Assembly (NCBI RefSeq): GCF_014643915.1
Contig: NZ_BMKE01000005.1
Location: 1-64,000 of the forward strand
Direction of reading: 5' to 3'
Length of the DNA: 64,000 nucleotides
From: Oceanisphaera marina
Lineage (GTDB): Bacteria > Pseudomonadota > Gammaproteobacteria > Enterobacterales > Aeromonadaceae
The notes beneath the pieces are model-generated. The model did not search any database. It was given only the letters and a program-made list of their open reading frames with translations, and was not told the DNA's origin. Below are positions 1 to 9,126 of the stretch, piece by piece. Numbering within the stretch: the stretch's first letter is position 1; every line of letters starts with the position of its first letter. The translations under genes and the position numbers were made by a program.

Positions 1-1
1 T

Positions 2-169
2 CCTCAGGAATGGTTACGCGCCGTGGTCCGCGCCTGCATCGAAAAAACGAATTACCCCATTCCTGAAGAATTGTGTGCGTCAAGCCACTCTGGGTGAACT
101 GTTACTCGAGCCAAGGCCAAAGGCAAGGCACAAGGAGCGGCCAATAATGGCTGGGTGATCCGGCTCTAA
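2..169 (+). other. 3' end of an unidentified gene, interrupted by a stop codon
   Basis: Reading from base 2, one frame gives a plausible protein tail (starting PQEWLRAVVRAC) that meets TGA at 95-97 and then continues in the same frame to TAA at 167-169, ending NNGWVIRL. A terminator follows directly, so a plus-strand transcript probably ends here. I do not recognise the protein. Either the gene ends at 97, or it ends at 169 and is broken by a nonsense change or base error. The true start lies outside the window. Confidence 0.25.
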
Positions 170-217
170 GAATGGCATGTATCTTGTTCAACGATATTCG
201 GCTATATGACAGGCAAT

Positions 218-244
218 AAAAAACCCCGCAGTGCGGGGTTTTTT
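218..244. terminator. Bidirectional rho-independent terminator
   Basis: A perfect inverted repeat AAAAAACCCCGC / GCGGGGTTTTTT with a 3-base loop has T runs on both strands. It sits between the end of the unidentified plus-strand gene and the end of minus-strand aspC, so it can serve both converging transcripts. Confidence 0.9.
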
Positions 245-259
245 GCTATTCGGCGGTGC

Positions 260-1450
260 TTAAACAATGGCGGCGATGGCGTCACACAAGGCGTCTATGT
301 TCGACTTGGTAATACCGGCCACGCTAATGCGGCCAGAGCCAACAATGTAGATGCCAAACTCGTTTTTCAGTCGCTCAACCTGTTCTTTGTTGAGGCCGGA
401 AAACGAGAACATGCCGTTTTGGCGGGCAATAAAGCTGAAATCTTTATTGACACCGCGGCTGGCCAGCTTTTCCACGAACAGGGTACGCATTTCCTGAATG
501 CGGTCGCGCATTTCGGCCAGTTCTACCAACCAGTCGGCATACAGCTCTTTGTCTTCGGCAATCATGGCGATGACGTTGGCACCGTGAGCCGGTGGGTTGG
601 AGTAGATGGCGCGAATAATGCCTTTAACCTGGCTGAACGAGGTGTTGGCGGTGTCGGCGTCTTTGGCTACCAGGGTGAAGGCACCCACGCGCTCGTTATA
701 CATACCGAAGTTTTTGGAGAAAGAGCTGGCAATCAGCAGCTCTACGTTATGTTCGGCAAACACGCGCAGGCCGTAGGCGTCTTCGTCTATGCCCTGACCA
801 AAGCCCTGATAGGCAAAGTCAAACAGCGGCAACCAGCCTTTATCGGCAGCCAGTTTGGCCAGCTGTTCCCACTGGGCCGGAGTTGGATCGATACCGGTAG
901 GGTTGTGACAGCAGCCGTGCAGCAATACTACATCACCAGCCTTGGCTTGTGCCAGGTCTGCCAGCATGGCGTCAAAGTCCAGGTCTTTGGTGTCGGCGTT
1001 ATAATAGCCGTACTCTTTCACATCCAGACCTGAGGCGCTGAACACGGCTCTGTGGTTGGCCCAAGTAGGGTTGGAGATCCAGATGGTGTTGGTGTCTAGC
1101 TGGCGGGCAATAAACTCGCCGGCAATGCGCAGGGCACCGGTGCCGCCTGGTGATTGTGCAGTACGTGCACGTTGCTCGGCGATAATGGAGGCGTTTTCAC
1201 CAAACAGTAGTTTTTGTACCACGCTGGCATAAGCTGCCACGCCTTCGATGCTCAGGTAGTTTTTGGTGGTTTGCTCTTCTACCAAACGGGCTTCGGCTTT
1301 TTTAACGCAGCGCAGAACAGGAGTTTGGCCTGCTTCATCTTTATAGATGCCTACACCCAGGTTGATTTTATCGGTACGAGGATCGTTACGAAAAGTGTCA
1401 GTCAGGCCCAAAATAGGGTCGGCCGGTGCAGCGGTGACTTTCTCAAACAT
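260..1450 (-). CDS. aspC: Aspartate / aromatic amino acid aminotransferase
   Basis: PLP-dependent class I aminotransferase that exchanges the amino group between aspartate (or aromatic amino acids) and 2-oxoglutarate in the cytosol. The 396-residue product has the length of E. coli AspC and aligns with it from end to end: start [16 protein letters not shown], substrate-loop block [13 protein letters not shown] near residue 100, HGCCHNPTG near 190, and the PLP lysine in [13 protein letters not shown] near 246. An in-frame TTG lies 12 bases upstream at 1462, but the AAGGA ribosome site abuts it, so ATG at 1450 is preferred. It appears monocistronic, ending at the shared terminator. Distinguishing AspC from TyrB needs a phylogeny; the sequence looks closer to AspC. 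Confidence 0.93.
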   Translation of the reverse strand: MFEKVTAAPADPILGLTDTFRNDPRTDKINLGVGIYKDEAGQTPVLRCVKKAEARLVEEQTTKNYLSIEGVAAYASVVQKLLFGENASIIAEQRARTAQSPGGTGALRIAGEFIARQLDTNTIWISNPTWANHRAVFSASGLDVKEYGYYNADTKDLDFDAMLADLAQAKAGDVVLLHGCCHNPTGIDPTPAQWEQLAKLAADKGWLPLFDFAYQGFGQGIDEDAYGLRVFAEHNVELLIASSFSKNFGMYNERVGAFTLVAKDADTANTSFSQVKGIIRAIYSNPPAHGANVIAMIAEDKELYADWLVELAEMRDRIQEMRTLFVEKLASRGVNKDFSFIARQNGMFSFSGLNKEQVERLKNEFGIYIVGSGRISVAGITKSNIDALCDAIAAIV

Positions 1451-1607
1451 AATACTATTCAATCCTTGTAGTTAATGATGTTAGGTGACGACCAATAGTG
1501 TTAGGCGACACCTATTTATATCATTTGCGCCGCCATTAAAAAACGGCTTTTAACATTCTTACTGGCCCGACCTTTTGCTGGTAGGGCGCACCAGACGGCT
1601 TGGCGCC

Positions 1608-2513
1608 TTATGTTTTTGGTTGATAAGGGTAAATATGCAGTCGTGGAATCAAGGGCTCATCGGTAATGGAAGCCGCGCGGCGTTTACGTACTTTTTCTGG
1701 CGGGTAGTTGCCCAGTGCGGTAATGGCGGGCAGCTCATCCTGGCAGAGCAGCAGGGGCAGGTGGGCCTTTACTTGTTGCTGGCGCGGGGTGAGCTCTTCA
1801 CGCCAGCGAACGTTTGCCATGGGATGGGTTTTTACCGGGCGGCGCAAGCGCAGTTCAACGCTGGCAGGCAGACGTTTTACGTCATAAATTTCCCGGTCTA
1901 CGCATCGTAGCCAGGTTTGGGCATCGGTCAGGGCCGGCGGCGACAGGCGGGCTGCGGTCAGTTGCTGGATCAGAGTTTCCTTATCGACTTTTTGAATGAT
2001 CTGCTTGTTGGCCCAGGTGAAGCCCAGCCGAGATACCGCATGGGGCAACAGCACCAAATGACGATACACCTGCAAGGTGATCAGGCCGGGCAGGGTGTTG
2101 TGTACCAGGGTAAACTTTTGATCTCGGTTGCCCGCTTCCTGTACCTGTGTTTTGAATTGTGTCTTTAGCGCATTTATTCGCTCGAGAAGGGCTTCTAGTT
2201 CCGGCTTGCTGGCGGCTGGCAACACCAGGTAGCCGGGCAGGCGAAAGCTGGCTTTAGCCGAACAGTTGGCTTGAATAAACCATTGCCGAAAACCGGCCAA
2301 CGCCGCCGTGATTGCCTCGTCACCATCCAGGCGAGTAACGCTGATATGGGATACCGGGTCGTGCTCGTCGCCGGTCGCCACCGGCGGCAGCGAAAAACAG
2401 CCCGCATGTACTGGAGTGGTGTTGGCTGTATCGCCCACCAGCTGGGTTAACTCGGCCATGGCGAGTTCAAGTTCGGTAAAGGTATGGGTTAAGCGAGCTG
2501 CCAGTGTAAACAT
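1608..2513 (-). CDS. tus: Replication terminus site-binding protein (Tus)
   Basis: Monomeric DNA-binding protein that blocks replication forks polarly at Ter sites. The 301-residue product matches E. coli Tus (309 aa) along its length: FSLPPVATGDEHDP near residue 41, a PGYLV strand, LPGLITLQVYRHL near 145, GFTWANKQIIQKV near 167, RPVKTHP near 230 and the C-terminal IPRLHIY. The F-x3-H-x4-G spacing in FTLVHNTLPG equals Phe140/His144/Gly149, and the Ile in WFIQ equals Ile79; in E. coli these residues form the pocket for the flipped cytosine-6 of Ter. A Ter-like site lies 4 bases before the start codon with no clear ribosome site, suggesting autorepression as in E. coli. It sits between aspC and fbpC as a single gene. 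Confidence 0.92.
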   Translation of the reverse strand: MFTLAARLTHTFTELELAMAELTQLVGDTANTTPVHAGCFSLPPVATGDEHDPVSHISVTRLDGDEAITAALAGFRQWFIQANCSAKASFRLPGYLVLPAASKPELEALLERINALKTQFKTQVQEAGNRDQKFTLVHNTLPGLITLQVYRHLVLLPHAVSRLGFTWANKQIIQKVDKETLIQQLTAARLSPPALTDAQTWLRCVDREIYDVKRLPASVELRLRRPVKTHPMANVRWREELTPRQQQVKAHLPLLLCQDELPAITALGNYPPEKVRKRRAASITDEPLIPRLHIYPYQPKT

Positions 2514-2517
2514 ATTA

Positions 2518-2533
2518 TTATGCCAACATACAA
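2518..2533 (-). promoter_or_regulatory. Ter-like site in front of tus
   Basis: On the minus strand the site reads TTGTATGTTGGCATAA. The half GTATGTTG is identical to E. coli Ter (GTATGTTGTAACTA), including the first G, whose partner is the cytosine captured by Tus. The right half, GCATAA, differs. The site touches the translation start region of tus, matching the E. coli arrangement in which TerB lies in the tus promoter and Tus represses itself. By E. coli polarity it would stop forks moving from high to low coordinates. Binding is inferred. Confidence 0.65.
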
Positions 2534-2656
2534 TGTTTGTTGATTAATCTAGCAGTCAGACCAAACAACAGCAAGTCGATTCAGTCTAGCGGGTTATAAA
2601 AATACAAAGACAGCGTTAATGCTTTCGCGGGTCGCTCCCGTAACGCTTTGCCATCA

Positions 2657-3706
2657 TCAATATGCCATCACTTCGCCGACAATTTTCAACCCTACAACGT
2701 CACCGGGGGCATAGGTGTGGGCACCGCTAACACGCATCTGTATGTCTTGTGCGCCAAACCGGGCATCGGTTTTTATATGCACCAGCGCATTGTGCCCATA
2801 ATAAATGGTCTTCACTACATGACCGGTCAGTTGTTGTTCGGCCGGTGCACCGGGCACAAATTGTTCGGGGCGGATCATGATGGTGGCCGAGGTGCTATCC
2901 AACGGGCAGCCTGGCGCCAAAGGCAAGGGGCCAAAGCAGCTGTGCGCATGGCCATTGTCTATTGTTGCCGTCAGGGTCACGGCCTCACCCACAAAACGGG
3001 CCACCTGGATGTCGGCGGGGTATTTATACAAAGACACAGGATCGGCAATTTGCACGCACCGCCCCCGGCGCATCACGGCCACTCTGTCTGCCATCGACAG
3101 CGCCTCTTCCTGATCGTGGGTGACCAAAATGGCGGTAGTGCCAATCTGGTTCAAGGTGGCGGTGACTTCTTCTCGCAGCGCCATTCTCAAGCCGGCATCC
3201 AGGGCAGAAAAGGGTTCGTCGAGTAACACCAGTGACGGTGCCGGTGCAAGCGCGCGCGCCAGTGCCACTCGCTGCTGCTGGCCGCCAGACAGCTCGTGGG
3301 GCAGTCGCTTGCCCAGACCGGCCATGCCCACCAATTGCAGCATCTCGGCCACCCGTTGGGCTTTTTGCTCTTTATAAGGCTGGCCTGAACCACTCAAGCC
3401 AAAGGCGATGTTTTTCTCCACGCTCAAATGCGGAAACAACACCCCGTGCTGAGGCACATAACCAATTTTTCTCTGTTCGGGCTTGATGTTGGTCTTGCCG
3501 TTGAACACGGTGTGGCCATCAATGGTAATGCTGCCCGCGTCCGGGGTTTCAAAGCCGGCAATCGAGCGCAACAAGGTCGTTTTACCACAGCCAGAGGGCC
3601 CCAATACCGCCAGCATGCTGCCTTCTTCCAGCTCCAGGCTGACATTGTGCAGGGCATGTACGTCGGCAAACTGCTTAGACACGTGCTGGATGATTAACTT
3701 TTTCAT
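2657..3706 (-). CDS. fbpC: Ferric iron ABC transporter ATP-binding protein
   Basis: ATPase subunit that powers Fe(III) import at the inner membrane with FbpB. Of 349 residues, the N-terminal domain shows Walker [10 protein letters not shown] near 37, signature LSGGQQQR near 139, Walker B LVLLDEPFSALD near 159 and the switch histidine in [10 protein letters not shown]. The C-terminal third is a TOBE-like regulatory domain. Its start lies inside the end of fbpB (32-base overlap) with ribosome site AAAAGG, so translation is probably coupled. Last gene of fbpABC; FbpC/AfuC-type iron specificity is inferred from the neighbouring FbpA and the Fur box upstream. Confidence 0.9.
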   Translation of the reverse strand: MKKLIIQHVSKQFADVHALHNVSLELEEGSMLAVLGPSGCGKTTLLRSIAGFETPDAGSITIDGHTVFNGKTNIKPEQRKIGYVPQHGVLFPHLSVEKNIAFGLSGSGQPYKEQKAQRVAEMLQLVGMAGLGKRLPHELSGGQQQRVALARALAPAPSLVLLDEPFSALDAGLRMALREEVTATLNQIGTTAILVTHDQEEALSMADRVAVMRRGRCVQIADPVSLYKYPADIQVARFVGEAVTLTATIDNGHAHSCFGPLPLAPGCPLDSTSATIMIRPEQFVPGAPAEQQLTGHVVKTIYYGHNALVHIKTDARFGAQDIQMRVSGAHTYAPGDVVGLKIVGEVMAY

Positions 3707-5291
3707 AGTCTGCCTTTTCTGCTGTAAGAGGGAGTGCTGGCTGTTTACTGCCTTGGGTAAAGGAGCGCATGGTCAAAAGATAAACCGGAAGGCCGGAGAC
3801 CAGTATCAGTAAGGCGGCATAGGGGGCAGAGGCACCAAATTCGGCATTGGCGGTATGCTCCCACACCTTGGTGGCCAGGGTATCGACGCCCGTGGGGCGA
3901 AGTAACAGGGTGGCGGTCAGCTCTTTCATGATCTGCAAGAACACCAACGCCAGTCCCGCGCCCACGCCGGGTGCGATCAGGGGTAGGGTAATACGAACGA
4001 AGACACTGAATGACCCCTTGCCCAGCGAACGGGCCATTTCTTCAAGCTGTTGCGATACCTGCATCAATGCCGCGCGAATAGACGACTGGGCCAGTGGTAA
4101 ATACAGCATGGTGTAGCTAATCAGCAGCAGCAGCGTGGTTTGATAAAACGGATAGGCATAGCGAATGGCAAAAAACACCAGCGTCAAACCAATCACCAAC
4201 CCGGGCAGGCTGTGAATAAAGTAAGGCAGTCGTTCAGCCAGTGTGGCCAGTTTACCCTGGTAGCGCACCGCCAAAAATACCAGCGGCAGTGCAAATACAA
4301 TGGCCAGCACGGCGCCCCCCAGGCCAAAGCTCAGAGTGGTCGTCAAGGCGGTAAACACGTCATGAACATGCACGACGCTGGAAGTACCGGTGAACAACCA
4401 ATAGCCGATAATGCCCAGCGGCACGCCGGCTGCCAGCACCGTCAGTACCAGCAGTCCGGCAATGGCCAATGGCTTGCTCCTCCCCAGGGCAATGTTTTCC
4501 AGCATGCCGGGGCTACCTTTGCGCGAAATGGCGTATTTGGCTTTACCGCGGATCAGTAACTCCAGAGCCAGCAGCCCCAGGCACAGCAGCAATAATACCA
4601 GGGTCAGCATGGCGGCCGAGGCGCCGTCGAATGCCACGTAATATTGGTCGAAAATGGCGGTGGTAAAGGTTTCGTAGTTCAAAAAAGACAGGGCGCCAAA
4701 CTCGGCCAACATATGCAGGGCAATCAGCACGGCACCGCCAAACAGTGATGGGCGCAGCTGGGGAAAAATCACCTTGAAAAAGGTCTGGGTACGATTAAAA
4801 CCCAGCGAACGGGAGGTTTCTTCCAGTGCCGGATCCATACCGCGCAGGGCGGCGGCCACGGGGAGATGCACCAGTGGATAGTTGCACAGGGTCAGCACCA
4901 GAATGGCGCCGCCAAAGCCTTCTAGCCCCGGAAAAATGGAAATCCAGCTGTAACTGCTGATAAATGCCGGTACGGCAAAGGGCAGGGTGAGCAGCGCATT
5001 CCACAGTTTGCGTCTGGGCAGATCGGTACGTTCAACCAACCAGGCGGTGGTTACGCCGATCAGGCTACTGAGCAGGGTGACCACCATGACCAGTTTCAGC
5101 GTATTCAGTAGCAGGTCATAGACGCGGGAGCGGAACACAAGACCCAGGGCATGCTCTAGGCCGGCTTCGTGTGCTCGCAAGGCGATATACAACAGCGGCA
5201 GACCGGTAAGCAACACCAACAAGGTAACCGGCAACAGCAGGCCGAGCGGAATGGCAGTGGTACGTTTTTTATGGGCAACTTGACGACACAT
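3675..5291 (-). CDS. fbpB: Ferric iron ABC transporter permease, two-domain
   Basis: Inner membrane permease of 538 residues built from two fused BPD-type halves, about 12 hydrophobic segments in all. Each half carries an EAA loop that contacts the ATPase: EETSRSLGFNRTQTF near residue 157 and EEMARSLGKGSFSVF near 420. This fused architecture is typical of FbpB/SfuB iron(III) permeases. It lies between the binding protein gene, from which a hairpin at 5332-5373 separates it, and fbpC, which it overlaps. The start at 5291 has only a weak ribosome site; a slightly later start cannot be excluded. Confidence 0.9.
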   Translation of the reverse strand: MCRQVAHKKRTTAIPLGLLLPVTLLVLLTGLPLLYIALRAHEAGLEHALGLVFRSRVYDLLLNTLKLVMVVTLLSSLIGVTTAWLVERTDLPRRKLWNALLTLPFAVPAFISSYSWISIFPGLEGFGGAILVLTLCNYPLVHLPVAAALRGMDPALEETSRSLGFNRTQTFFKVIFPQLRPSLFGGAVLIALHMLAEFGALSFLNYETFTTAIFDQYYVAFDGASAAMLTLVLLLLCLGLLALELLIRGKAKYAISRKGSPGMLENIALGRSKPLAIAGLLVLTVLAAGVPLGIIGYWLFTGTSSVVHVHDVFTALTTTLSFGLGGAVLAIVFALPLVFLAVRYQGKLATLAERLPYFIHSLPGLVIGLTLVFFAIRYAYPFYQTTLLLLISYTMLYLPLAQSSIRAALMQVSQQLEEMARSLGKGSFSVFVRITLPLIAPGVGAGLALVFLQIMKELTATLLLRPTGVDTLATKVWEHTANAEFGASAPYAALLILVSGLPVYLLTMRSFTQGSKQPALPLTAEKADYEKVNHPARV

Positions 5292-5331
5292 TACGGGTCT
5301 CGATTCTTTTGTTCATTCTTGTCAATAAAAC

Positions 5332-5373
5332 GTGAGGGGTGGTGTGTCGGGGAGTAAACACACCAGGCCTCAC
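5332..5373 (-). terminator. Intra-operon hairpin between fbpA and fbpB
   Basis: A two-tier inverted repeat, GTGAGG...GGTGTGT / ACACACC...CCTCAC, separated by matching 3-base bulges and an 11-base loop, is followed on the minus strand by GTTTTATT. It lies in the gap after fbpA and is probably a partial terminator or mRNA-stabilising stem that keeps the binding protein more abundant than the membrane subunits. Confidence 0.6.
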
Positions 5374-5458
5374 TTTTCACTGTTTTCAACCCACGGCCAA
5401 ACGGCCGGAGGCGTCTGGCGACGTCCCCGGCCGTATCCTTGCAGGGCGAGGGAGCAGC

Positions 5459-6484
5459 TTATAGCAGGCCGACTTCTTGCAGCAGATCGATGGCGGCTTT
5501 TCCGTCGCTGTATTCACCCAAATCCAGGGTACCGTTGGGCGGCGTCAATTCCGAAAACGACTTCAGGCCGTTGGTGTCTACATTCGGGTTCAGCGGATAT
5601 TGAGCGCTTTTATCGGTCAGAATCTTCTGGCCTTCTTCACCGGTGGCAAAGGCCATAAACTGCTGTGCTTCGTCCAGGTTTTTGCTCGACGCCAGAATAG
5701 CCGCACCGGATACCGTCACCAGATCGCCTAGGTCGTGGGTGCCCATAAAATACAGACTCGAGTTCAGGTTATCGGCGCCTTTTTCCCGGGCCATGCTGTC
5801 CCAGTAGTAGTTGTTAATCAGGGCAAACGGAATGTCACCGCGCTCAACCGCATCCAGTGCCGCCTTGTTGTGGCGGTAGACCTTGCCGTTTCTGCTCAGC
5901 CCTTCCAACCAGGTCTTGGCTTTTTCTCTGCCTTCCAGCTTGATCATGGCGGACAGCTGCTTTTGAAAGGCACCGCTGGTTTTAACGAAGGCAAACTGAT
6001 CTTTCCACTTAGTGTCAACCAGATCATGTACCGAGGTGGGCAGCTGTTGTGGGCTGATTTTGTCCTTGTTATAGGCAATGACCCGAGAGCGGGCCAGCAA
6101 GCCGACCCAGTAACCATTCTGATCACGGTATTCGGCGGGAATATTCTGCAGCGCCTTGGCATCAATGGGGGCCAGCAGGCCTTTATTGGCCAGCATGATC
6201 AAGGGCGTGGATTCTTCGGTATAAATAATATCGGCTGGCGAGCGCTTGCCTTCTTCTACAACCTGGTGCGCCAGCTCGTTACTCGATCCCTGGCGTGTTT
6301 CCACCTCGATATTGGTCTTGGCGGTAAAGGCATCAATCAGTGCCATGGTCGCCGTTTTGTGCTGGCCATTATAAATGGTTAACGCCGCATTCGCAGTGAG
6401 CGGGCTGAACAGCATCATGGTCGTTAAGGCAATGGCGCTGATTTTAGAGCCAGCTTTGGATACGCGCTGGGCAGCATTCGGCAT
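5459..6484 (-). CDS. fbpA: Periplasmic ferric iron-binding protein
   Basis: Solute-binding protein that delivers Fe(III) to FbpBC. The 341-residue precursor has a basic N-terminus, a hydrophobic stretch and a likely signal cleavage at TANA-ALTIY. The mature part begins LTIYNGQHK, shows VETRQGSSNELA, and carries the tyrosine pair in INNYYWDSM that ligates iron in Neisseria FbpA-type proteins. Two in-frame ATGs exist; the one at 6484 has AGAAAGG at proper spacing, whereas the one at 6493 directly abuts it. First gene of the operon, with a Fur-box match about 120 bases upstream, so iron starvation should induce it. Confidence 0.9.
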   Translation of the reverse strand: MPNAAQRVSKAGSKISAIALTTMMLFSPLTANAALTIYNGQHKTATMALIDAFTAKTNIEVETRQGSSNELAHQVVEEGKRSPADIIYTEESTPLIMLANKGLLAPIDAKALQNIPAEYRDQNGYWVGLLARSRVIAYNKDKISPQQLPTSVHDLVDTKWKDQFAFVKTSGAFQKQLSAMIKLEGREKAKTWLEGLSRNGKVYRHNKAALDAVERGDIPFALINNYYWDSMAREKGADNLNSSLYFMGTHDLGDLVTVSGAAILASSKNLDEAQQFMAFATGEEGQKILTDKSAQYPLNPNVDTNGLKSFSELTPPNGTLDLGEYSDGKAAIDLLQEVGLL

Positions 6485-6604
6485 GATAAACATCCTTTCT
6501 CTTTTTTATAGATACAAGTTATGGGTAAAAGGCGCAGGTAAACGTGCCACTGGGTCGCAGGGCAATTGCGCGGGGGCACGGTAGCTATAGTTAGTATTTT
6601 TGAC

Positions 6605-6623
6605 AATGCAAATAGTTCTCAAT
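6605..6623 (-). promoter_or_regulatory. Fur box upstream of fbpA
   Basis: The minus strand reads ATTGAGAACTATTTGCATT, differing at only three positions from the common gammaproteobacterial Fur site AATGAGAATCATTTGCATT. It is placed for repression of the fbpABC transcript by Fe-Fur. Prediction from motif match and position. Confidence 0.7.
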
Positions 6624-6927
6624 CGTCATGAAATTTATCATACAGCCGACTCATGTCAAGCAATAAGCGGACGTTGGCAGTTAGCACGTTGTTTTGTAGC
6701 CAAACGATAGGGGGTCTGTTTTTGGTGGTGGTGTTGGTTGTACTTAGGTTAAAGCCCTGAAAATCTGGGATTAAAAGCAGATGATCAATGAAGGTTAATT
6801 GCCTTTATTTAACATAATTTTACTGGTGGCGCAGTGGTGAGTTATACAAAAATGTGCCCTGCATCGTCAGGAGGAATACTTTGCAGGCGCGCCTATTGAT
6901 TTGCGTGGTGGGGACCTTGTCAAGATA

Positions 6928-7016
6928 CCGGGGCAAGCCCGGTAAGGCGGCAAGCGATAACGTCTACACGAAACGGTGTTTTGGTCTGTATCGCTTACCG
7001 ATTATGGCTTGCCGCC
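6928..7016. repeat. Stacked inverted repeats after the his operon
   Basis: The 6624-7020 gap has no credible gene. Its right end folds strongly: ACCGGG-gcaag-CCCGGT at 6928-6944, GGCGGCAAGC (6946-6955) with GCTTGCCGCC (7007-7016), and AAGCGATA (6952-6959) with TATCGCTT (6989-6996) as an overlapping alternative. It lies just after the hisI stop codon on the minus strand, so it may protect or end the his mRNA; there is no good T run. It also resembles the short intergenic repeats common in marine bacteria. Confidence 0.45.
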
Positions 7017-7020
7017 GTGT

Positions 7021-7638
7021 TTAGTGGCGTTGTTGCAGCTTGGCGATCACGTCGCTTAACTGCAGGCCTTCTTGTTGCAGCAGCACCGTCAGGTGATACA
7101 GCAAGTCGGCCGACTCGTTCACCAACTCGTCATGATCATGCACGGTGGCGGCGAGGGCGGTTTCTACCCCTTCTTCACCCACCTTTTGTGCGATGCGCTT
7201 GGTACCGCTGGCATACAGGCTGGCGGTATAGCTGGACGTGGGATCGGCCCCCTTGCGGCTGGCTATCACTTGCTCAAGTTCAGACAAAAACGCCAGATCG
7301 GGCAAGGTTTGCTGGTTAAAGCAAGACACATGACCCAAATGGCAGGTAGGGCCGATGGGCTCGACCAGTGCCAGCAGGGTGTCGTTGTCGCAGTCGGTGC
7401 TGATGTCGATGAGCTGTAAAAAATGACCCGAGCTTTCGCCCTTGGTCCACAGGCGGTTTTTGGTGCGGCTGAAAAACGTGACCTTCTTGCTTTCCAGCGT
7501 CTGGGCGAGGGCGTCCTGATTCATGTAGCCCAGCATCAGCACGCGGCCGCTGTGGCAGTCTTGCACGACGACCGGCATCAGGCCGTCGACTTTTTCCCAA
7601 TCCAGCTGCGCTGGCGTAAACTTGCTGCTATCAGTCAC
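7021..7638 (-). CDS. hisI: Bifunctional phosphoribosyl-AMP cyclohydrolase / phosphoribosyl-ATP pyrophosphatase
   Basis: Catalyses steps 2 and 3 of histidine synthesis. Of 205 residues, the N-terminal half is the HisI cyclohydrolase ([13 protein letters not shown]; metal-site DCDNDTLL and HVSCF region) and the C-terminal half the HisE pyrophosphatase ([24 protein letters not shown]). Last gene of the operon; its start overlaps the end of hisF by 8 bases. Fusion of the two activities is normal in gammaproteobacteria. Confidence 0.96.
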   Translation of the reverse strand: MTDSSKFTPAQLDWEKVDGLMPVVVQDCHSGRVLMLGYMNQDALAQTLESKKVTFFSRTKNRLWTKGESSGHFLQLIDISTDCDNDTLLALVEPIGPTCHLGHVSCFNQQTLPDLAFLSELEQVIASRKGADPTSSYTASLYASGTKRIAQKVGEEGVETALAATVHDHDELVNESADLLYHLTVLLQQEGLQLSDVIAKLQQRH

Positions 7639-8404
7639 GAATAACGATTCCTTCTTGTCTTAAATACTGCTTCAGCTCACCAATATCGATGATGCCTTTG
7701 TGAAATACCGACGCGGCCAGCGCGCCGTCAACATCGGCCTGCAAAAAGGCATCTTTAAAGTGCGACATTTCACCGGCACCGCCCGAGGCAATCAGGGGCA
7801 CATGGCACATGGCGCGCACTTTTTGCAGTTGCTCAAGATCGTATCCCTGGCGAACGCCGTCCTGATTCATCACGTTCAGCACGATTTCACCGGCACCGCG
7901 GCGCTGCACTTCTTCAACCCAGTCCAGGGTGCTCCACTTGGTGACCTGGGTGCGGCTTTCGTCACCGGTAAACTGGTGCACCTGATAGGTGCCGGTGGCG
8001 TCGTCAAAGTAGGAGTCGATACCCACCACGATGCACTGCACGCCAAAGGTGTCGGCCAGCTCGGTGATCAGCGCCGGATTGCTGAGCGCAGGAGAGTTGA
8101 TCGAGATCTTGTCGGCGCCAAACTCCAGAATCTGTGCCGCATCGGCGATGGATTTGATACCACCGGCCACACAGAAGGGAATATCGATCACCTCGGCCAC
8201 GCGGCTGACCCAGCTTTTGTCGACCACGCGGTCCTGGCTGCTGGCGGTAATATCATAAAATACCAGCTCGTCGGCCCCTTCGGCGGCGTAGCGTTGTGCC
8301 AGCGGCACTATATCGCCGATAATTTCGTGGTTACGAAACTTGACGCCCTTGACCACCAGGCCATCCTTGACGTCCAAACACGGAATTATGCGTCTTGCCA
8401 GCAT
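7631..8404 (-). CDS. hisF: Imidazole glycerol phosphate synthase, cyclase subunit
   Basis: Beta/alpha-barrel subunit that joins ammonia delivered by HisH to PRFAR, giving IGP and AICAR. The 257-residue product begins [15 protein letters not shown] with the catalytic Asp in CLDV, and has the second phosphate loop in VAGGIKSI and [13 protein letters not shown]; Asp in [11 protein letters not shown] matches the general acid. It overlaps hisA by 19 bases and hisI by 8, which suggests coupled translation. Confidence 0.97.
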   Translation of the reverse strand: MLARRIIPCLDVKDGLVVKGVKFRNHEIIGDIVPLAQRYAAEGADELVFYDITASSQDRVVDKSWVSRVAEVIDIPFCVAGGIKSIADAAQILEFGADKISINSPALSNPALITELADTFGVQCIVVGIDSYFDDATGTYQVHQFTGDESRTQVTKWSTLDWVEEVQRRGAGEIVLNVMNQDGVRQGYDLEQLQKVRAMCHVPLIASGGAGEMSHFKDAFLQADVDGALAASVFHKGIIDIGELKQYLRQEGIVIRD

Positions 8405-9123
8405 GAAATTGCCTCCGCCACGGTGAATTTACCTTCCAGCAAAGAGCGACCCAGGATCACCCCCGCCACGCCGGTATTTTTAAGTGCTTCTACGTCACCG
8501 ATATTGCCGATGCCACCGGAGGCCTGCCATAAAATGGTGGGGTAACGCGCCGCCAGCTCACGATACAGGGCGACGTTTGAGCCAGTAAGAGTGCCGTCTT
8601 TGGAAATGTCGGTACACAATACATGACACAGGCCCGCCGGCAGGTAATGTTCGAGCAGGGCTTCGATGGTGATGCCGCTGTCTTCTTGCCAACCGGCAAT
8701 GGCAATTTTCTTTTCGCCGTCGGCGGTGATGTTGATGTCCAGCGCCAGTACGATACGGTCGGGGCCGTACTGCTTGATCCAGCTGGTGACCAGCTCGGGT
8801 TGCTTGACCGCGGTGGAGCCAATCACTACCCGCTGGGCACCAATGTCGAGCAGATCTTTTACGTCTTGCTCGCGACGAATGCCGCCGCCAATCTGCACCG
8901 GTACCGGGGTGTTTTCAATCAGTTGCTTTATCACTTCAAGCTGGCGCTGGCTGCTGTCTTTGGCGCCGTCCAGATCCACCAGGTGCAGCTGAGTCGCGCC
9001 TTCGGCCACATAAAGGTCGAACCGCTCTTGCGGTGAGGCACTATATTCGGTTTTTTGCTGGTAGTCGCCCTGATACAGGCGTACTACCTTTCCACCAATC
9101 AGGTCTATGGCAGGAATAATCAT
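8386..9123 (-). CDS. hisA: ProFAR isomerase
   Basis: Isomerises the aminoaldose ProFAR to the aminoketose PRFAR by an Amadori rearrangement. The 245-residue barrel protein starts [16 protein letters not shown] (catalytic Asp in AIDL), with the phosphate loops QIGGGIRR and QASGGIGN and a second catalytic Asp in [10 protein letters not shown]. It starts 3 bases after hisH ends and overlaps hisF, in the standard his order. Confidence 0.97.
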   Translation of the reverse strand: MIIPAIDLIGGKVVRLYQGDYQQKTEYSASPQERFDLYVAEGATQLHLVDLDGAKDSSQRQLEVIKQLIENTPVPVQIGGGIRREQDVKDLLDIGAQRVVIGSTAVKQPELVTSWIKQYGPDRIVLALDINITADGEKKIAIAGWQEDSGITIEALLEHYLPAGLCHVLCTDISKDGTLTGSNVALYRELAARYPTILWQASGGIGNIGDVEALKNTGVAGVILGRSLLEGKFTVAEAISCWQDA

Positions 9124-9126
9124 GTG

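Noticed and set aside
206-1033. A 275-codon plus-strand frame opposite aspC
   Set aside because: It begins within a terminator and mirrors the aspC codons.
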